Shown: one piece after another, positions 57,563-64,000 of the stretch
Layout of the letters: every line of letters begins with the position of its first letter
Numbering within the stretch: the first letter of the stretch is position 1
DNA from: Rossellomorea sp. SC111
GTDB lineage: Bacteria > Bacillota > Bacilli > Bacillales > Bacillaceae_B
Direction of reading: 5' to 3'
NCBI RefSeq assembly: GCF_024733565.1
Contig: NZ_JANIOC010000001.1
Coordinates: forward strand, 177,106 to 241,105
Length of the DNA stretch: 64,000 bases
Notes under the pieces: model-generated
What the model was told of the DNA's origin: nothing
The model's database searches: none
Seen by the model: only the letters and a program-made list of their open reading frames with translations
Program-made: the position numbers and the translations under genes

Positions 57563-57638
57563 CGTTCTTCCTCCCTTTCTCTTCTGACTGATGTGCTTGC
57601 CTATTTATAGATAAAACAGTTCCACTTTTACTCATTCT

Positions 57639-57653
57639 ATGTAAGCGGTTAAA
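57639..57653. promoter_or_regulatory. Candidate cre (CcpA) site in the thiolase/HMG-CoA lyase divergon
   Basis: ATGTAAGCGGTTAAA matches the cre pattern WTGNAANCGNWNNCW at all but one constrained position. It lies 76 bases from the thiolase start and 78 from the HMG-CoA lyase start. Confidence 0.45.
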
Positions 57654-57731
57654 TTCCTCTAAATTCGTCAAAAAATTTTTATATTGATTTATATGTCGAA
57701 ATCTTCTTAAAATGAAGGGGGAGGAGTGAAA

Positions 57732-58634
57732 ATGATGATTTTACCTAAAAAAGCCACAATCATTGAAGTAGGTCCGAGAGACGGCTTGCAAAATGAAAAG
57801 AACTTTGTCCCGACGGACGTTAAGAAAGAATTTATCCTTCGGTTGAAACAATCAGGTGTGAAAGAAATGGAGTTGACTTCGTTTGTTTCTCCCAAGTGGG
57901 TTCCACAAATGCAGGATGCGAATGAGATTGTCGACTCCTGCATGACACTGGATTCACGCGATATGGTACTTGCTCCTAATAAAAAGGGGATGGAACGGGT
58001 ATACGAAACAGACTGCCGGTCTGTCGCAGTATTCGTTGGCGTGAGCAATTCCTTCAATCAAAAAAACATCAATAAAACGACCAAGGAAGCCATGAAAGGA
58101 CTAGCCCCTCTCATTGCGGAGCTGAAAGAAAAGGGTTATTTCGTGAGAGCGTGCATTTCAACCGCTTTCTACTGTCCATATGAAGGGAAGATCTTACCGG
58201 ACGATACTCTTTCCCTTTGTCAGGAATTCGTTTCATTAGGTGTGGATGAATTGAGTGTCGCCGATACGGTCGGACGGGCTAATCCGTCAGAAGCCTATCA
58301 TCTTTTTGCATTATTGAAGCAAGAATTACCCGACACACTGCTTACGGCACATTTTCATGACACCCGTAAGATGGCGCTCGCGAATATCCTTGCGTCCCTT
58401 GAAGCGGGAATCGACCGCTTTGACACCAGTGCAGGCGGACTTGGAGGCTGCCCTTTCGCCCCCGGTGCCACAGGGAATGTAGCGACGGAGGATGTTGTGT
58501 ATATGCTCGAGGAAATGGGAATTTCCACAGAAGTCGACCTCGAGAAACTCGCCCTTGCCATCGACGTTGTTAAACCTCATATCAGCCGTCCGATCGAAAG
58601 CGGTTATTACCGCCTTTATGAATTGAATCAATAG
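57732..58634 (+). CDS. yngG: Hydroxymethylglutaryl-CoA lyase
   Basis: Splits HMG-CoA into acetoacetate and acetyl-CoA, the last step of leucine breakdown. About 300 aa; HMGL-like TIM barrel with EVGPRDGLQNE (catalytic R16, D17), TAHFHDTRK and the signature GGLGGCPFAPGATGN with its cysteine (~240). GGAGG lies seven bases before the ATG at 57732. Divergent from thiolase-scoAB, which would consume the acetoacetate. Confidence 0.93.
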   Translation: MMILPKKATIIEVGPRDGLQNEKNFVPTDVKKEFILRLKQSGVKEMELTSFVSPKWVPQMQDANEIVDSCMTLDSRDMVLAPNKKGMERVYETDCRSVAVFVGVSNSFNQKNINKTTKEAMKGLAPLIAELKEKGYFVRACISTAFYCPYEGKILPDDTLSLCQEFVSLGVDELSVADTVGRANPSEAYHLFALLKQELPDTLLTAHFHDTRKMALANILASLEAGIDRFDTSAGGLGGCPFAPGATGNVATEDVVYMLEEMGISTEVDLEKLALAIDVVKPHISRPIESGYYRLYELNQ

Positions 58635-58695
58635 TGCATATGTCCTCTCGCCTCCGAGCATTCTAAAGGGGATAACCTTTAAGGAGATGAATCAC

Positions 58696-58827
58696 ATGAG
58701 CCAAAAACGCGATAAAGGATTCAGTCAAAAAGGCAAACCGAATGCAGATACGGTTTCTAACACCATGGCGAAAGAAGAACTGGATAAAGCCATTCACCCT
58801 GCTAAAGGACAAAATGCTAAATCGTAA
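58696..58827 (+). CDS. 43-residue hydrophilic peptide
   Basis: Starts MSQKRDKGFSQKGKPNADTV and ends HPAKGQNAKS. No membrane segment; its composition resembles minor small acid-soluble spore proteins, but no family can be named. AAGGAG lies nine bases before the ATG and a strong terminator follows. Downstream of HMG-CoA lyase. Confidence 0.7.
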   Translation: MSQKRDKGFSQKGKPNADTVSNTMAKEELDKAIHPAKGQNAKS

Positions 58828-58851
58828 ATGTCAAATCTCATTTATCGTGAA

Positions 58852-58883
58852 AAAAAGTGTCTCTTTCTGAGGCACTTTTTTTA
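58852..58883 (+). terminator. Terminator after the 43-residue gene
   Basis: AAAAAAGTGTCTC pairs with GAGGCACTTTTTT (one G-U) around a 5-nt loop, with seven Ts. Confidence 0.85.
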
Positions 58884-58954
58884 CGTCTTCAAAATTCCTC
58901 TTTTTTCCTTCTTTTGCTACAATATGAGTAAATGATGTTCCTTGAGGTGATGAC

Positions 58955-59881
58955 ATGCGAAAAAAACTTGCGATTCTGGGCGGTACCCTTTCTTCCATCG
59001 GTCTGCTTGGAGTTTATATAACCAATCGATTTATGTATTTACCCAAAAAAGGGGATGACTTCATTCGTTCACGTGAAACGGAATCGACTCGTCTGATCGA
59101 AGAGGAATATGATTCCCTCCCTAAAGAGGAAGTGATGATCCCTTCCCAGTACGGATATGACATAAAGGCGGTTTTCGTGAACCCCCATCCCCATAAAAAA
59201 TTCATGATTTTTTCCCATGGGGTGACGGAGAATAAATGGAACTCGATTAAATATATGAATCTGTTCCTCAAGAAGGGTTTCAATGCCGTGATTTATGACC
59301 ACAGGCGTCACGGGGAATCCGGTGGTAAGACGACAAGCTACGGGTATTTTGAAAAATTCGATCTGAAGTCCGTCGTGGAGGAACTGATCCGTCGTGAAGG
59401 AGACGATGTATTGTTCGGAATCCACGGGGAATCGATGGGGGCTGCGACTTTGCTTCTTTATGCAGGCAGTGTGGAGGACCGGGCTGATTTTTATATTGCC
59501 GATTGTCCATTCTCTGACTTCGGTGAACAGCTTGCCTACCGGATGAGTGCGGAAGTGAAGATACCGGCAAAGTTCCTCCTTCCCCTCGTGGACGGTATGC
59601 TGAAGCTGCGACAAGGCTACACACTAAAGGATTTATCTCCTCTTTCGGTTGTTCAGAACATCCGGAAGCCTGTGTTATTTATCCACAGCCGGAATGATGA
59701 CTTCATCCTGCCTCAAATGACAAAGGATCTTTTCGAAAAAAAGCAGGGTCCAAAGGAGCTGTTCCTCGACTTTCGCGGGACCCATGCCCAGTCGTATAAT
59801 GACAACCCTGAACAATATGAGGAAGTTATCCAACGTTTTCTGGAGCAGTTTGTACCAACCGACAAAGGAGATGTCTCATGA
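58955..59881 (+). CDS. yqkD: Alpha/beta hydrolase YqkD
   Basis: 308 aa, anchored by an N-terminal membrane segment (5-22). Nucleophile serine in HGESMGA (~152-158), acid in HSRNDDF (~250), histidine in GTHAQS (~280). Substrate unknown. GAGGTG lies five bases before the ATG. Its stop overlaps the next gene's start (ATGA). Confidence 0.88.
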   Translation: MRKKLAILGGTLSSIGLLGVYITNRFMYLPKKGDDFIRSRETESTRLIEEEYDSLPKEEVMIPSQYGYDIKAVFVNPHPHKKFMIFSHGVTENKWNSIKYMNLFLKKGFNAVIYDHRRHGESGGKTTSYGYFEKFDLKSVVEELIRREGDDVLFGIHGESMGAATLLLYAGSVEDRADFYIADCPFSDFGEQLAYRMSAEVKIPAKFLLPLVDGMLKLRQGYTLKDLSPLSVVQNIRKPVLFIHSRNDDFILPQMTKDLFEKKQGPKELFLDFRGTHAQSYNDNPEQYEEVIQRFLEQFVPTDKGDVS

Positions 59882-60777
59882 TCCCGGCTGATTTCAAATT
59901 AAAAATGCAAACGATGTATGGCGATTCAGGTCCAGAGTGGATATCCCACTTGGAGGGTCTACTGGACTCATTAAAAAAACGATTCGATTTTACTTATGGT
60001 GAACCTTTTTCATTAAGCTATAACTTTGTAGTGCCTGTCCGGATCGGACGTGAGCGGGATGCCGTTTTAAAGATCGGGTATCCGAACAATGATTTTTCCA
60101 ATGAGTTTCATGCGCTTCAGGATTTCAAGGGAAAGGGCATGGTGGAGGTCATAGATTTCCAAAGGCAAGAAGGATGGATCCTTTTAGATCGCCTGACACC
60201 CGGTTCTTCCCTTCACTCCGTCAGAGACGAAGAAGAGGTACTGACTGTGTTCTCCCGGGTGGCCGAGGGACTCTGGCATAAGCCTGTCAGCTCTCATTCT
60301 TATCCTACGGTTCAATCCTGGTCAAAGGGCATCGGACGTTTGCGTAAAAGATTCGACGGAGGATGCGGTCCCCTTCCTGAAGAGCTCGTCTTGAAGGCTG
60401 AGAACCTCTTTCCCCGGCTGCTCAGTACTTCTCTGGATCATTACCTCCTGCACGGTGACCTGCACCACGGGAACATCCTCTTCTCTGAATCTTCCGGTTG
60501 GACCGCCATCGATCCTAAAGGACTTATCGGGGAGCGGGAATATGACTGCATTCAGTTTATGTTGAATGAATGGGAGAAATGGGATGTGCCCATAGAGTTG
60601 CTCCGATATAGGACTGAGACCATCACGTCCCTGCTTTCCCTCTCTTATGAGCGGTTGCTGCAGTACGGATTTTGTCATTCCATTCTGTCTGCTTGCTGGT
60701 CTGTCGGCGATGGACACGATGGATGGAAAACCGGGGTTTCTTTGGCGGGGATGTTTGAAGAGCTATTGGCGGAGTAA
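59878..60777 (+). CDS. Aminoglycoside/hydroxyurea phosphotransferase-like kinase
   Basis: 299 aa of the APH/choline-kinase fold. Catalytic loop HGDLHHGNILF (~196-206) and metal-binding DPKGLIGEREYD (~217-228). Closest in style to the streptomycin 6-kinase/hydroxyurea kinase group; the true substrate is unknown and resistance cannot be claimed. Translationally coupled to yqkD by ATGA. Confidence 0.82.
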   Translation: MIPADFKLKMQTMYGDSGPEWISHLEGLLDSLKKRFDFTYGEPFSLSYNFVVPVRIGRERDAVLKIGYPNNDFSNEFHALQDFKGKGMVEVIDFQRQEGWILLDRLTPGSSLHSVRDEEEVLTVFSRVAEGLWHKPVSSHSYPTVQSWSKGIGRLRKRFDGGCGPLPEELVLKAENLFPRLLSTSLDHYLLHGDLHHGNILFSESSGWTAIDPKGLIGEREYDCIQFMLNEWEKWDVPIELLRYRTETITSLLSLSYERLLQYGFCHSILSACWSVGDGHDGWKTGVSLAGMFEELLAE

Positions 60778-60855
60778 TTGGATAGTTCCTATCCTGAAAT
60801 TGGGATTATATGTTAAAATTAATTTAATTCATACGTTACGGAGGGAGAGGATTTC

Positions 60856-61284
60856 ATGAGAGAGATCGCATTGGCCTTTGGGAATATCTTTGGAGGGATT
60901 GCGGTTATCGCCATCTTCGCTTATTTGTGGGGAAGGTTCGAGGACTTCTTCATTACCAAATTAACTGCCTTTCGTCAGCAACTCTTTCTCTCCTCCCTTA
61001 CCCTTTTCATTGAAATTCTTTTTCTTCTATGCGTCTATTTCTTTTTCCACCTGGCTTTTTTGGATGCACTGTTCATTTCCTGCACCGTCTTTCTCTTTTT
61101 CATCTGGGTGATTCCCTACCATGCTCATTTCAATATGAATACAGACATGTTATTTTTGAAAAAGTTCGGGCTCTCTTCTCCGATACGAATTTTCAACCCG
61201 GTCCGCTCCCCGTTTTTTACAGGGACTCTCCTTTTTTCGGTTTTCGGTTTCATTGTTATCTTTTGTTCGTATTATTGGTTTTAA
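60856..61284 (+). CDS. Hypothetical membrane protein
   Basis: 142 aa with four hydrophobic segments (~8-25, ~42-65, ~70-88, ~120-140). Not recognised. GGAGGGAG lies at good spacing before the ATG. Between the kinase gene and yqkB. Confidence 0.75.
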   Translation: MREIALAFGNIFGGIAVIAIFAYLWGRFEDFFITKLTAFRQQLFLSSLTLFIEILFLLCVYFFFHLAFLDALFISCTVFLFFIWVIPYHAHFNMNTDMLFLKKFGLSSPIRIFNPVRSPFFTGTLLFSVFGFIVIFCSYYWF

Positions 61285-61293
61285 AGAACACAT

Positions 61294-61317
61294 AAGCTCC
61301 GGCATGCACCGGAGCTT
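61294..61317. terminator. Bidirectional terminator
   Basis: AAGCTCCGG and CCGGAGCTT form a perfect 9-bp stem with a 6-nt loop between convergent genes; Ts follow on the plus strand. Confidence 0.82.
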
Positions 61318-61324
61318 TTATTCT

Positions 61325-61657
61325 CTATTCCCCCGGATACAACAAAAAGTTCATTCTCCCATTGATGATCTGGCCAGGGCTCTTTAATTGAAATGTATTA
61401 CTTTGCGAAGAAAAATCGATTTTTAGCTCTTCATCAAGAAAGACCATCTTTGATTTTTCTACGAGAATTGGATGACTGTTCGTGTCGATCTTGATATCTT
61501 CCCCTTCAACAGGGTGATGGACAAACCACAGGGTAGGAATGCCGCTCACCACACAGCCGCAGCCTTCCGTATCATATTTTAGTTTCAGGTGACCTTGTTT
61601 GTTTTCTATTTTATCCTGGATCTTCTGGGTTGCTTCGTTCGTTAGTTGGATTTTCAT
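61325..61657 (-). CDS. yqkB: YqkB, HesB/IscA-like protein
   Basis: 110 aa, of the iron-sulfur-cluster-biosynthesis-like family (HesB-type fold). Conserved LKLKYDTEGCGC (~25-36), EKSKMVFLDE and QLKSPGQIIN. Only the CGC pair is present, not the full three-cysteine IscA set, so a role in cluster assembly is unproven. AGGAGG precedes the ATG. Confidence 0.85.
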   Translation of the reverse strand: MKIQLTNEATQKIQDKIENKQGHLKLKYDTEGCGCVVSGIPTLWFVHHPVEGEDIKIDTNSHPILVEKSKMVFLDEELKIDFSSQSNTFQLKSPGQIINGRMNFLLYPGE

Positions 61658-61788
61658 TCGACTTTCCTCCTCTGTCCTTTATCCTACCACATTTCAATTG
61701 TTCCTTTTAGAATATTGCTTTTTTACTCTTTTCATCTTACTATCGATAGTGGGGATTCTTTTGTATTTTCTAGAAAGGGTGGATTTTC

Positions 61789-62004
61789 ATGACAAAAGCT
61801 CAAATTAAAGTGAATGATAACGGTTCTTTTCGCGTAAGTGGCGATGTGGAACTGATTGATGCTGACGGAAATGTATTTCCAACGAAACAAGTGTTTACTC
61901 TGTGCCGTTGTGGTCTATCAACCAACATGCCGTTTTGCGACGCTTCTCACAAAGGTAAATTTGAATCATGTGTGCGTGCAGAAAAGGTATTGGACGAAGA
62001 GTAG
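61789..62004 (+). CDS. CDGSH iron-sulfur domain protein
   Basis: 71 aa. Motif CRCGLSTNMPFCDASHKG (~39-56) supplies the three cysteines and one histidine that bind a [2Fe-2S] cluster in mitoNEET-type proteins. Soluble; role unknown, probably redox or cluster transfer. GGGTGG precedes the ATG. Confidence 0.9.
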   Translation: MTKAQIKVNDNGSFRVSGDVELIDADGNVFPTKQVFTLCRCGLSTNMPFCDASHKGKFESCVRAEKVLDEE

Positions 62005-62010
62005 ATGGAA

Positions 62011-62046
62011 TGAAAAGAGAGACTTCACACGAAGTCTCTCTTTTCA
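62011..62046. terminator. Bidirectional terminator
   Basis: TGAAAAGAGAGACTTC and GAAGTCTCTCTTTTCA form a perfect 16-bp stem with a 4-nt loop between the convergent CDGSH and YolD-like genes. Confidence 0.88.
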
Positions 62047-62054
62047 TTTGGAGA

Positions 62055-62387
62055 TCAATCGAAAAAACGAATATCCACCACGCTTGCCAGTGGAATATAG
62101 TGTACGTCTTCGAACCGGTCTACGACGTGCAGATTCCCGTCCAACGGGTCGACATGATGAACGGTTCCGATTGATAATTGATGGCGGTGCTTCACATAAT
62201 GGGTAATCGATACCATTCTACCAAACTCCATCGCCTCTGCCACGACTTCATTCATCCTGTCAAGCTCCTGCTCATCAAGTTCGATCCTCTTTTCGTGTGT
62301 ATCTTCCTTTGCCCAATCCCTCAGGAGCTTCACGTGCTCGGGGAGCATCATGGAGGTCCACTTGATTCTTCCTCGATCCCGGATCAA
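62055..62387 (-). CDS. yqjX: YolD-like family protein
   Basis: 110 aa. YolD-like proteins accompany Y-family polymerases in Bacillus (YqjX with YqjW, YolD with UvrX) and resemble the UmuD-type partner only by context. Features: MIRDRGRIKWTSMMLPEHVK start and a beta-rich end. The start is TTG with AGGAGGTG upstream, 21 bases after the polymerase stop, so one operon. Confidence 0.85.
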   Translation of the reverse strand: MIRDRGRIKWTSMMLPEHVKLLRDWAKEDTHEKRIELDEQELDRMNEVVAEAMEFGRMVSITHYVKHRHQLSIGTVHHVDPLDGNLHVVDRFEDVHYIPLASVVDIRFFD

Positions 62388-62408
62388 TTCTCTTCACCTC
62401 CTCATTCG

Positions 62409-63671
62409 TTATGATTTATGTCCGCCCACCAGACGGGCACGATGCCTCGCTGTTCCCGCTTCAGTATAGGAGACGGCGCGGAGAAGGGCCCCGGAGCCAT
62501 ATTTATTTCGGATGCGGTCTACTACATACCCGAGCTCCCGTTTTTCCCAGCGGTCAGGTTCGAACAGGGAAACCTGCAGCGTCCCGTCCTCTACAATATT
62601 CGAAAGGGCGATATTGATTTTCCGTACGGTTTTCCCATTGTAGTTCTCTTCGAATAGTTCCAGGCACACCCGATACAAATCCATGGTGATATTGGTCGGT
62701 TCCTCTATCGTTCGTGACCGGTGGAATCCTCCTCCGAATTCTTCGTGGCTGTAGCCGATTCCGAAGCTCACGGTCCGACCAGCCTTTCGATGGGTCCGGG
62801 CACGTCTCGCGACCTCTTCGCACATTTCTAAAATGACGCGTTTGATTTCCTTTCTCTCCTTATAATCCCGCAGCAGAATCTGACCCTTGCCGAAGCTGAC
62901 CTGCCCATCCATGATCGGTGCCCCTATCTCAGAAAGGTCAACTCCCCATGCATGGTAATAAAGCTGGTTCCCCATCACACCGAACTTCGCCTCAAGCTTC
63001 TCCAGGTCATACTTCGCCAATTGCCCGATGGAGAAGATACCCATGCGGTTAAGGGTCTTCTCAAGACGACCTCCAATCCCCCACATTTCGCGCAGCGGAG
63101 AGAGCGGCCACAGCTTTTCCGGGACGTCTTCATAGGTCCACTCGGCAATCCCCTTTTTCTTAGCGTCAAGATCCAGGCACAGCTTGGACAAGAGCATATT
63201 AGGGCCGATTCCGATGGCGCAGGGAAGTTGAAATTCCCTTTCCATATCGTCTTTTATTTTCCCGGCGACGGTGGTCGCGTCTCCCCAGAGACCCGTCGCT
63301 CCATCAATCTTGATGAAGCTTTCATCCACGCTGTACGTGTGGATGGCATCCTTTGGCACATACCGATGAAACAGGCGGGTCAGCTCAGTGGAGATCCGGA
63401 CGTACGTCGCCATTTTCGGCTCTACAAGCTGGATTCGCGGGTCTTCTGGAATTTCAAACCTCCGCGAACCCGTTTTGATCCCAAAGTCCTTCTTCATCCT
63501 AGGTGAGGCCGCCAGCACGATGCTTCCCTGCCGACTTTTATCCCCCACTACAGCCAAGTGACATTCAAGGGGATCAAGCCCCTCCATGACAGCCGAACAG
63601 CTAGCATAAAAGCTCTTCATATCGATGCACAAAATCTTGTGGTGTGGCAGCACACTGTAATCGACAGTCAT
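62409..63671 (-). CDS. yqjW: Y-family DNA polymerase (PolY2/YqjW, UvrX type)
   Basis: A translesion polymerase. 420 aa; palm motifs CIDMKSFYAS (D17) and YSVDESFIKID (D116, E117); fingers with GSIVLAASPRMKK; helix-hairpin-helix MWGIGGRLEKTLNRMG; little-finger domain to the C-terminus. GGAGG lies eight bases before the ATG at 63671. A LexA box lies 29 bases upstream. Confidence 0.93.
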   Translation of the reverse strand: MTVDYSVLPHHKILCIDMKSFYASCSAVMEGLDPLECHLAVVGDKSRQGSIVLAASPRMKKDFGIKTGSRRFEIPEDPRIQLVEPKMATYVRISTELTRLFHRYVPKDAIHTYSVDESFIKIDGATGLWGDATTVAGKIKDDMEREFQLPCAIGIGPNMLLSKLCLDLDAKKKGIAEWTYEDVPEKLWPLSPLREMWGIGGRLEKTLNRMGIFSIGQLAKYDLEKLEAKFGVMGNQLYYHAWGVDLSEIGAPIMDGQVSFGKGQILLRDYKERKEIKRVILEMCEEVARRARTHRKAGRTVSFGIGYSHEEFGGGFHRSRTIEEPTNITMDLYRVCLELFEENYNGKTVRKINIALSNIVEDGTLQVSLFEPDRWEKRELGYVVDRIRNKYGSGALLRAVSYTEAGTARHRARLVGGHKS

Positions 63672-63699
63672 ATCCTCATCCTCCATCTTACCCAAAATA

Positions 63700-63711
63700 G
63701 AACAAATGTTC
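63700..63711 (-). promoter_or_regulatory. LexA (SOS) box of yqjW
   Basis: GAACAAATGTTC, a full match to the Bacillus LexA core GAAC-N4-GTTC, with AT-rich -10-like sequence (TATACT) beside it. Indicates DNA-damage induction of the polymerase and YolD-like pair. Confidence 0.9.
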
Positions 63712-63790
63712 TTATATAGTATATCTATGATTCTAACCGAATATACGTTCCCTTTCAACTCAAATTACTGGAAACGGAGAGAATAATAAG

Positions 63791-63908
63791 AAAAGCGGAA
63801 GGGGCTTCCTCTGGGGCGACAAGCATAAGTCAAGTCACCCGGAAAGGCGTTCTTTGCCTTTTTGGGTGACTTGACTTATGACCTCGAGCCCCAAGCCCCT
63901 GCAGCTGG
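63791..63908 (+). repeat. Dispersed hairpin repeat R1, copy C
   Basis: The best-paired copy: AGGGGCTT/AAGCCCCT, GGGGC/GCCCC, ATAAGTCAAGTCACCC/GGGTGACTTGACTTAT, and central AAAGGC/GCCTTT. The same conserved loops CGACAAGC and GACCTCGAG as the other copies. Confidence 0.9.
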
Positions 63909-63914
63909 ACAAAG

Positions 63915-64000
63915 AAAAGCGGAGGCGGCTTGGGCAGGGGCGACAAGCATAAGGCGAACCTGCCGGAAAGGCGTCCTTTGCCTTTTTGGCAGGTTTGACT
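63915..64000 (+). repeat. Dispersed hairpin repeat R1, copy D (cut by window end)
   Basis: Begins AAAAGCGGAGGCGGCTTG six bases after copy C ends, in the same orientation. Third arm CGAACCTGCC/GGCAGGTTTG pairs with one G-U. The remaining ~30 bp lie outside the window. Confidence 0.85.

Noticed and set aside
63791..64000. CRISPR array from the tandem R1 copies
   Set aside because: Only two palindromic 117-bp units six bases apart; no short repeats with unique spacers and no cas genes.

Overview
The window is 64 kb of chromosome from a spore-forming member of the Bacillaceae. It has the spore genes sleB-ypeB, spmAB, dacB, spoVA, spoIIA-sigF, dacF, spoIIM and cotJB, and its gene order largely follows the Bacillus subtilis cmk-to-yqjW segment. 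Protein similarity, the dispersed hairpin repeats and a CarH-like regulator suggest a marine or soil Bacillus/Rossellomorea-type organism; the genus is an inference. Most genes lie on the minus strand. No rRNA, tRNA, CRISPR array, transposase or prophage was seen.

Layout. 1-8.9 kb: 5' part of cmk, ypfB, the PilZ protein ypfA/motI, the germination pair sleB-ypeB, prsW, an L-asparaginase, the bacillithiol-disulfide reductase ypdA and glutamate dehydrogenase gudB. 9-19.5 kb: the mecB adaptor, a B12-binding MerR regulator, ypbG, a CBS protein, an isolated cotJB, a glycosyltransferase, a PAP2 phosphatase and the ypbB-recS-ypbD-ypbE operon. 19.7-31.2 kb: ferredoxin, ribU with its FMN riboswitch, an M23/LysM protein, sigX-rsiX behind an autoregulatory-type promoter, the respiration/cytochrome c maturation cluster resABC-resDE, and rluB. 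31.2-32 kb: an 800-bp gene-free stretch with nested repeats. 32-38.6 kb: spmAB-dacB, scpAB, ypuF, ribT and lysA. 38.6-44.8 kb: a shortened spoVA operon (AA, AB, AEa, AF) and dacF-spoIIAA-spoIIAB-sigF. 45.2-51.5 kb: nucleoside salvage (deoB-pupG-pdp), xerD, yqzK, fur and spoIIM. 51.5-63.7 kb: nudF, the divisome inhibitor mciZ (only 41 codons), yqkF, grpB-like, yqkE, a ketone-body/leucine catabolic divergon (thiolase-scoA-scoB against HMG-CoA lyase), yqkD with a kinase, yqkB, a CDGSH protein, and an SOS-box-controlled Y-family polymerase with a YolD partner.

How it works together. The sporulation genes cover commitment (spoIIA/sigF), engulfment (spoIIM), cortex building (dacB, dacF, spmAB), DPA transport (spoVA), the coat (cotJB) and germination lysis (sleB/ypeB). 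The res cluster couples oxygen/redox sensing to cytochrome c assembly. scoAB, the thiolase and HMG-CoA lyase form a route from HMG-CoA to acetyl-CoA.

Most notable: (1) four copies of a ~117-bp hairpin repeat with compensatory stem changes around invariant internal-loop motifs, one inserted inside a second repeat family; (2) a spoVA operon that lacks spoVAC, spoVAD and spoVAEb; (3) a CarH-type B12 photoreceptor candidate; (4) small genes that are easy to miss, including mciZ, a 30-aa membrane peptide and an 11-codon ORF ahead of cotJB.
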